64,000 nucleotides of DNA from Symbiodinium natans (taxonomy: Eukaryota; Sar; Dinophyceae; Suessiales; Symbiodiniaceae). The DNA is taken from contig CAJNDS010002588.1 of assembly GCA_905221605.1 (NCBI GenBank), forward strand, positions 137,001 through 201,000. The letters are read 5' to 3'. The notes below the pieces were generated by a model, which was not told where the DNA came from, made no database searches, and was given only the letters and a program-made list of their open reading frames with translations. A program made the position numbers and the translations under genes. Below, piece by piece: positions 25,117 through 34,100 of the stretch (its first letter is position 1; each line of letters starts with the position of its first letter).

Positions 25117-28100
25117 ACCCTAAACCCTAAACCCTAAACCCTAAACCCTAAACCCTAAACCCTAAACCCTAAACCCTAAACCCTAAACCCTACACCCTAA
25201 ACCCCAAGCCCTAAACCCCAATTCCCAAGTCCAAAATCCCAAACCCCAAACCCCACTCCTCTCGGCGGCCCCGAGGTCATGAAGTTTGCTCTCTCCTATC
25301 AGCCGACGGCTCAGTAGGGTTTAGGGTTTAGGATTTAGGGTTTAGGGTTTCGAGTTTAGGGTTTAGGTTTAGGGCCTAGGATTTGGGGTTTAGGGTTCTG
25401 CATGCAGACAGATAGATAGGTCGGTCGGGGTTTGCGAAAATCCGGACCCCTGATACAGGCCCCAAATAGTCGGGTTCCCTCAGAATAAGGACCCCGGATA
25501 AGGTACCCCCTTCCAATTTGGTAAAAACCCTACATGTGTCCATGGTGATTCGTCTAACTTAATCGTCTCTTTTGGGGTCCCTATTAAAGGGCGGCCCCTC
25601 TTATTTAGGATACCTCAAAACGGACCCTAATTTAGAGACCTCGCCATATATGCAGATAGATGTCACAGAAATCTGCCATTCTCCAGCCAACGTTCTGGCT
25701 ACACGTCCGTTTGTGCTTTTGTTTGGACAGTTGGTTTCGGCTACTTGGCTTCTGTTTGTTGTTATTTTTAAGAGGGCAGCTTCATGAATTTTGTTTGTTT
25801 TGTGGGAGGCAGCATATCTCTGTATGTATATGTGTCTATATGTAATATGTCTATGCTGTCTATGTCTATGTACTTGAACTTGCATTGGCATTTGCTTTTT
25901 GTACTGGCATTTGTCTTTGCATTTGTATTTGTATACGTACGTATGTGTATATGTTTGTGTATATATATATAATATACATGTACATATACACGCATATGCA
26001 TACCGTGAGAAGACTCATGAACTTATAGAAGTCCTCAATCGCCACGCGCCCCTACTATAGGTTGTGTTCTCTAGACCCAGAAGTTGTATTTCAAAACCTG
26101 GGGTGTTCACCTTCATGATGATTATGATACGAAATTTCCTGTCCAAAACCCCAAAGTTGGGATATTGAGTTGAGTGAAGAGAACACAATTATAAGGTGAA
26201 AGAAGTGAGTGAACAAGTGAACAAACGAGCGAGCCGCATGAATTGTGTGAGCGAAACAAAGACGCGAGGAATGCACCCCTGAGACTGGAAATTTCGTATG
26301 ATTAAAACTATGAATCAAGAGTGAAGAATCCAAGAGTCTGTCATTATAGGGGCTTTCCCACAATCTTTTATTTGACCCTGAAACCCTGAAATCCTTAAAC
26401 CCTTAAACCCTAAACCCCTAAACCCTAAACTCTTCAGGTCGCTTCGTGAAAGTCTCATGGAGCGGTGTCAGGCCACCCGATATTCTTCTGTCTGTTTGCA
26501 TGTAGTGGGGCTTATGCGAAGCTCACGACAGCCTCAACTCTACGCCGTGATGCCCGTGTGGAAGTGAAAGCCTCCAACTTCAAGGTTTAGGGTTTAGGGT
26601 GTAGGGTGTAGGGTTTGGGGTTTAGGATTCTTGTTGTTGTGCGGGAGGGGAGGGGGCGTTTTGTTGAGGAGTTTCTTGCAAGGTATCACCAATATCTTAC
26701 ATCCTGAAGCCCCAAGTCCTAAGCCCCACAAAACCTTAACCACCCGCAATCTTCGAGAAAACGCCTCCATCCCCCAAACCCTAAACCCTATACCCTAAAA
26801 ACTAAAGCCTAAACCCAGACAACCAAAGAGAGACCACCAGAGCTGAAAGAAGATCTCGCAGGTCCTCCAGTTGGCAGCGGAAGAGTCCAGGCCAGGTTGG
26901 GGGCGTTAGTTGGGGGACAGAGTTCAAGGGTTGAAGGTGCTGAGGGTTTGGTTTAGGGTTTAGGGTTTAGGGTGTAGGGCTTAGGGTTTAGGGTGTAGGG
27001 TTTAGGGTTTAGGGTTTGGGGTTTAGGGTTTAGGGTATAGGGTTTGGGGTTTAGGGTTTAGGGTTTGGTTTATTGTTTGGAGTTCAGACTTGGGGTTTGG
27101 GGGGGTGCTTAGGGTTTAGGGGGGCTCGTACGTCTCAAAGCACAAAGAAAGATGAGGCCTTGGAGACACAGAGCATCTTTGCCCAGGAAACCTAAACCGG
27201 GCAGACTTCTTTCTTGCGCCATTAACACTCTGGGCGTCATGAGCCCCAATGCAAAGAAGCTGAGAAGAGAGGCCGGTGAGACCCATACGAAATAGGGGTA
27301 ACAGGGGACTTTTTTAAAGACGATCCTTGATGTGGGAACCTCCGAAAAGGTTACCCCTCGTTTTTGGAAACCTCCACTTGCGTGACCCGAAGGAATTCGG
27401 TCCCCTTCAGAGAGCTCCTGGCCATCGTCTTGGAGGACCGCTTTGCCGGGGGGAAGCTGAAGAAGCAGCCGGTTTGGGGTCTCAAAACGCCTCAAGACTT
27501 AACCATCAACTCCCTTGGGTTAGGGTTTAGGGTTTAGGGTTTAGGGTTTAGGGTTTAGGGTTTAGGGTTTAGGGTTTAGGGTTTAGGGTTTAGGGTTTAG
27601 GGGCACAAAAGAGAGCCCTAAACTAGCTCATGAGTCCCGAAGAGCTTTTGCTTTTCAGGGCGGCCTGGAGTTTGAACGGCCCGTTAGCTTGAGTCCTTTC
27701 TCAGGCCCCATCCCGACCCCCGAAGTAGGGTTCAGGGGCTTCGGCTTTAAAGTTTAGTTTAGAGTTTAGGGTTTAGGGTTTAGGGTTTAGGGTTTAGGGT
27801 TTAGGGTTTAGGGTTTAGGGTTTAGGGTTTAGGGTTTAGGGTTTAGGGTTTAGGGTTTAGGGTTTAGGGTTTAGGGCTCAGGGTTTCGGGCTCGGGGGTT
27901 CAGGGTCTGCGGAAGCCCTGGAAGAAGAATGCTAGGCCCCATGCCCTGAAGCCTACATCAAGCCCTAAGCCCCAAACCCCAAACCCCAAACCCCAAACCC
28001 CAAACCCCAAACCCCAAACCCCAAACCCCAAACCCCAAACCCCAAACCCCAAACCCCAAACCCTGAATCCTAACCCTAAACCCTAAACCCTAAACCCTGA

Positions 28101-31100
28101 ACCCTAAACCCCCTCACGCCTCAAGAGAGTGGGCGTTGGGAAGGCTGGCAACTACATCAATGGCGGCGATCAAGCGAACGCCCAGGTGTGCACCAGATGT
28201 CAGATTCGGGGTTCGCGGGTTTAGGGTTCTAAGGGCTTGGAGTTTTTGTCGGGGGTTTAGGAGTTTAGGGTGCCGCTGTGCGGCCTTCGCCTCAGTCTAC
28301 ATGGTTTTTTTTTGGATTGCCGGAGTGTCGCTCCCAAATTCAACTTCACCCCGCACATTCTTATAGTAAGCGAGGAATCCTCCGTCCTCAACCCTAAACC
28401 CTAACCCCTAAACCCTAAACCCCTAAACCCTAAACCCTGAACCCTAAACCCTCCGCCAGGGTGAGCGCGTGAGGGCCTTCGGCATCGAGTCGCTGCAGTC
28501 TTTGGCGAACTTCAAGGCCAGGGCCTCTCTGGGACTTGTAGGGCCCGTACGGTGTTTTGGGGCTTTTAAGCCCTACGCCCTGAGACCTGAGCCCGAAGCG
28601 CGAAGCGCCTAAGCCCTAAGCCCTGAAACCCTGTAAGACCTAGACCCTAAACCCTAAGTCCTAAGCCCTAAACTTTCAGGGTGTAGGGTTTAGCGGTTTA
28701 GGCGTGGTTTACTTCAAGAGTGGGTGTTTCAGGTTTGATGGGGCTTAGGGAAGGGTAGTTCAGGGCTGATACTCAAGGTTCAGGGCCTGGTTGAGGGTTT
28801 AGGGTTTAGGCTTGGGCCGGTGACTTTGGCAAATGCCTCAAGGACGGTGATTGACTGTCAGTATCAGCCAAGACCTGTAGGCTTCGACCATCGGACGCAG
28901 TAGGCACCCCGCCAATCAGTCCCACATTGAAGGTGACATGTATCAAGATACATCAGCTGAATGAAACCCAAACACTCTGATCTCCAACAGCCTTGAAGAG
29001 GTTCGCAATGCCCACCACCAAGATGAAATTCTTTCAAGCAAGAGCAGCATTTGAAAGGCTCGAGGTCTCACAGGGTAGGATATCCATCCATGGAGCATAC
29101 CCTTTCGTGCCAAGAGCGTGCGGCCCATGGCCCATCCTTTCTAGATGTTGCCCGGCTTGTGTGGTGGCACATGTGGCCTGTCATGCTGATCATTGCGGCT
29201 GCCTGTGCTGGCTGCGCTGCAACAGCCATCTCTGACCTTAGTTCTATGACGCCCCAATTTCCAAACTACGGGAGCGTGTGCCGGAATCTACTACTGCTCC
29301 CCTGTCGTGTGCTACACTATTTTCTGCAATTCTACGTTATGTCCTTGGTCATGGCACTGGTCCTTCTTGCGTTTGCAGTTGTGCCCCCGACCATCTGTTT
29401 CGCTATGTTTGCCGCTGCCTTCCCCGTTCTGTGCAAGCTCCACGTAGGACATGTGCAAGACTCAATGTTGGTGTGCCTGCCGCTGCCCTCTGGTGAAGTG
29501 GTGGGATTGAATGCATACATGTGGCCTCCATACGCTGCCTTCTTCCTGAAGGGCCTCATGGAAATCTTCTCAAGCCGGTGGCAGAACCCTGAGGCCAAGA
29601 TCAAATGGGGTGAGAGCGATACCCCATTCCGTGTTGTGGATGTTTGGCTGATATTTCAGGTCTGGGACCTCTACTTAGACTTGGCCGCATTCGTGACCAT
29701 GTTTGGTAGCGTGCATCCCGGGTTCCAGATTTGTTGGGCCCTGACGTGCATCCCATCTGCAGCTCTTGTGGTGGCAGTTGCCATGTGCCCCTTGTCAGAG
29801 CAACGGATGTGGCAGTACAGGAGGCTTCAGGTTCTCCTGGAAGACATCCCGCAGTTGCTGCTGGCTTCCTGCGGCTTGTTCAGCCGCACCCTGGCGCCAG
29901 ACATGAACCAGTATCTATATCCCCCTTGGGAAGCATTTTTCTTATTTTGGTTCATATAACACCCAAGAGGATATTAACAATACTACTATTTTCATTAAGG
30001 TTCTAAGGGGAGTATAGGTATGTTCTCTACAGCCTCATGACGAACTGCCTGAGTGTCGTCGCGTCACTTCGGCTGGTGGCGGAAGCACCTGACACAATGT
30101 CGTCATCAAGCGCCCCATCCCCCCTGGGGAGACTGATCGGGACCGAGCTTGCAGGGCAAAGCGGACAAGATGCCAGGTTGCTGTGGCGAGATGATCCTGA
30201 GGACAGGAAGTTGGCAAACTCGAAAGGCACGGAAGACGCCGAAGGTCAAGAGCAGGGGCTTCTGCCCGTTGCGGCGAATGGCAAGGCGGAGAAGCGCCAG
30301 CCTCAACCCGGTGCTGCGGAACGCTTTGCCCGAAGGCTTGGAGGCATGTGCAGAGGGCAAGCAGGTTCATCCCAGAAGGGTCCCAGCTCCGCTTCCAAGC
30401 AGACGGCATGCTGCTCCATTTCTTGAAATGTTCCCACATGGCCCCTTTTTACCCCCTAAACCCCCTAAACCCCCTGAACCCCCTAAACCCCCTGAACCCC
30501 CTAAACCCCCTAAACCCCCTAAACCCCCTAAACCCCCTAAACCCCCTAAACCCCCTAAACCCCCTAAACCCCCTAAACCCCCTAAACCCCCTAAGCCCCC
30601 TAAACCCCCTAAGCCCCCTAAACCCGAGTCTCAAGCGCCAGGAGTCGGCCCAAGCGACCTAAAAGGGTGGCAAGCACTCTCTTTCACAGTTTCACCGCTC
30701 GCCTGGCATTGAGCCGAATTGGCTCAGCCCGTTCTTGAAAACGGGCGTTATCCTGCACTGCCCTTTTGCCCTTTGTGCGACCTAGGCGCCTCGCAAATTG
30801 TGGGGGCTGATGAGTAGGCTACCCCCCTAAGGCCTAAGGGTGTTTGGGGTTTGGGGTGCTTAGGGAAGCATGTGCAGGGTCTAGGTTTCCTAGGGGTTGA
30901 GGAGCTCCTTTGGCTCAAGAGCGCTTCCATCGAACGTCGGAGCCCATGATCCCCGTAGCCATGGAGACGCACAACCCTGGCACCGCGTGCTTGTCCTTCC
31001 GATGGCGGAGTCCCAACTTTATATCGCCCTCCGGCCCGCGACTTCCTACATCCCCAGCCGGAAAGCCCTTTCAAGGGCCCTCTCCGGTGAACTCTCAGGT

Positions 31101-34100
31101 TCGCTCTCTTTGCTCCCTCCTTCCCTTGGCTTCCCTTTGGGCGTCGCGCCCACGAAGGAGGCTCCGGGCCTGGCCCTTGCGGAGCGCCTCCCCGGAAGAG
31201 TTTCAGGAGACCCCTTCATCATAAGCCCCTGTCTCAACAAACCCGTGAACATACCAACTCTTCTCAAAGCTCTGAAAATAGCCCCTCTAAGTGCCCCTAT
31301 GACCCTTAGATGCCTTAGATCTTCATACTTCGATGGAGGCTCAAGGGTGTGAGGGTGAGTCAACACGAAAGTCCGAACCCTCAAGTAGAAATTGGCGGCT
31401 CAGGACTTCATGGGCCTTCTCCACGACGTGGACAAGCACGTCGCGGACCGCAGTGTGAAGGAAGTGCTCGCTGAGGATCGGGAGGCTGTTGAGAGCGTGG
31501 GCGAGAAGCTTGTGGCCCTAATGCTTGGCTGCGAGCACTGGGAGAGGTTCTTTCCTGACCTGTACCTGGGCAGCGGTTGGTTTAGGGTAACCAAGCCCCT
31601 ACACCTTGCACCCTAAGAACCCTAAATCCTAAACCCTAAGCCCCCTACACCCCCCACGTCCCTGATTTAATTCAGCCCCTTCAAACCCTTGAACTCCTGC
31701 CAAGGAGAGTGGAGTTGCAGCCGAAGTTGATGTACCGCATCCATCTGTTCAATGGCGATGGGGTGGATGTACGTCTGCATCTGTTTCAGGATGCCTCTGA
31801 GACCTATGTGCACAGTCACCGGGCCAGCTTTCACTCGGTTTGCCTCTACGGAAGCTATGTGAATGAGATCTGGGATGCATGTGTCGATCTTGAGGGCAAG
31901 CACTTCAGGTTCAATCGCACAAAGGATGAGGTCCTGCGAAGGCCGGGTGCCAGGTGCAGCGGAGCACTCGTTTGCAAGACGCACTGGAAGCACTTGCCTG
32001 GGAGTGCTTACTTCTTGCAAGCCAGGACATACCACCGCATTGTTCAAGCAAGTGGCGAGGTGTTGACGCTGTACATCAAGGGCAAAGACAAGCCTTGTGA
32101 TACCATAGCGCTCAACATGCAGGAGAGGCCCGACTGGAAAGGCACCAACGCCATGGAACAGACCGTGGCGGACTGCACGGTGAAGAACGTGTTGAAGAAA
32201 GCTCGCACCTTAATTAACAATGGTCGCCGTGCCTAATTGGGGCTTCACCTGAATTATGGGCCTTTGTGCACCTTTTTTCGTACCCTGAACTTGAAGGAAA
32301 GTGCTTTCCATGATAGTGAACCGCCTCTTTCATACCCCCCAAAGCAGTTAGACCATCATTCAATAGAAACCAGACACAGCAAAAAGGGCCCATAAGGTCA
32401 GTTCTCAAAACTATGGTCCTTTTTTGGGTACCCTAAATACAAGGGGCCGCCTTAGAATAGGGACCTCATAACGGACCATATGTTGGAGAAGTGATCAATC
32501 TTTTCCCCTCAGCCCCAAGTTTGATAGAATTTTCCTCCCAACTGAGTCGTTTTTGGCCATTCTCAGCTTTGGGCCCCTTGACGCTAGGGTTCTTTGGTCT
32601 TGGGGTTCTTAGGGTTCTTAGGGTTCTTAGGGTTCTGAGGGTTCTTGCGGTTTATAGGGTGTACAGGGTTTAGGGTTTTGAGGGCTTTTGGTGCTCGGGG
32701 TCTCATACGGTTTGGGGCTTTGGGCCTTGTTTGGTCCCAAGAAGCCTTCCAAGAAGCGTCGATGTTGGGTCGCCCTCTGCTTAGCAATCGAAGTCCACAC
32801 TTCCTGGCATTTTGTGCACCACGTCCGGCACCCCCTAAAAGCCCGAAACAGTGCCCTGATAAACCCTAAACCCTAAACCCTAAACCCTAAACCCTAAACC
32901 CTAAACCCTGAACCCTAAACCCTAAACCCTAAACCCTAAACCCTAAACCCTAAACCCTAAACCTGTGCCACTCCAAACCTTCTATCTGCACTGCACCCTC
33001 GTCTGAGCACTGCGCGTGTTGAGCGCTCTGCACGGCGTAGGGTGCATGTTTCAGGAGCAGGTTGGAGGTCAACACAGAAAAGCTCCTTTGGGGTTTAGGG
33101 TTTAGGGTTCAGGGTTTAGGGTTTAGGGATTTAGGGCAAACCTTAAACAGCCCATGACTTTGAGGTATGGAGGGGGTTGAAGGTTTTTTGAGTTGAGGGT
33201 CCAACTGCTTAGAGGTTGACTGTGGGGCGGTAAGGCTGCAGCTGGGTCAGTGCAGGTTTGAGGGTTTTGGGGTTCAGAATGTAGACTATTGGTGGGAATT
33301 TCTCTGGCCAGCCGTGATCTTTAGGGCTGGCAGCATTGATTGCCTTTTTTGCTTCGGAGCCAGAAGACCAAAAGAATCGCGAGAGACTTAGGCCCAAGCA
33401 GTAGCTCTAAACCCTAAACCCTAAACCCTAAACCCTAAACCCTAAGCCCTAAACCCTAAACCCTAAACCCTAAACCCTAAACCCTAAACCCTAAACCCTA
33501 AACCCTAAACCCTAAACCCTAAACCCTAAACCCCAGAACCTCTCTTTCTCCCCTTGTTCCACAACCAGAACGACCTTCGAGCCTTGGTGCCAATCCCGAT
33601 CACCTCGAAACACCTCAAACCCCTGAATCTTCAAGCACCCTACTACTTTGTGGTACTTTACTGTAACTTTAGATCCTTACCCTTTTTGGGTTAATTGGGT
33701 TTCTTCATGAGGCAGCTAAAAGTTCGATTTTTAGCTCCCCTTTGGGACATTTTGCATGTTCCCTTTGAGGATCATCTATGGGGTTTCCGAAATTCGGGGG
33801 TGCCTCATTGGGGTACGTATTCCCTTATTCTCGTACACCCCCCATTTGTAGGAACATTTTTTTCAGAGGGTGCTCAGGGCCACCCCAACTGCGCTGAAGG
33901 CAAAGCCGCAAGCTCACCTTTCCAGGTGGCATTCATTCAAGCTCAAGAAGCCCCGCTCGTCACCCGAATCCCCCCCCCAAAAAGCTGCTTCCGAAAACCT
34001 CAACCTCAACCCCGAAAGCCTTAAGACTTCAACTCCAAGCCCTAACACGTCAGCCCCGAACAGCCCCAAAACTTCAACCCCTGAACCCTAAAATCCTAGA

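Noticed and set aside
27659-27682. 24-nt phase-compatible exon reading GGLEFERP in the formin
   Set aside because: Including it, with the longer form of the preceding exon, inserts about 20 residues between FRELLAIVL and AGNYINGG. The FH2 domain has these segments adjacent.
30449-30712. Pro-Lys repeat protein
   Set aside because: Direct translation of the CCCCCTAAA 9-mer array located after the stop codon of the membrane-protein gene.
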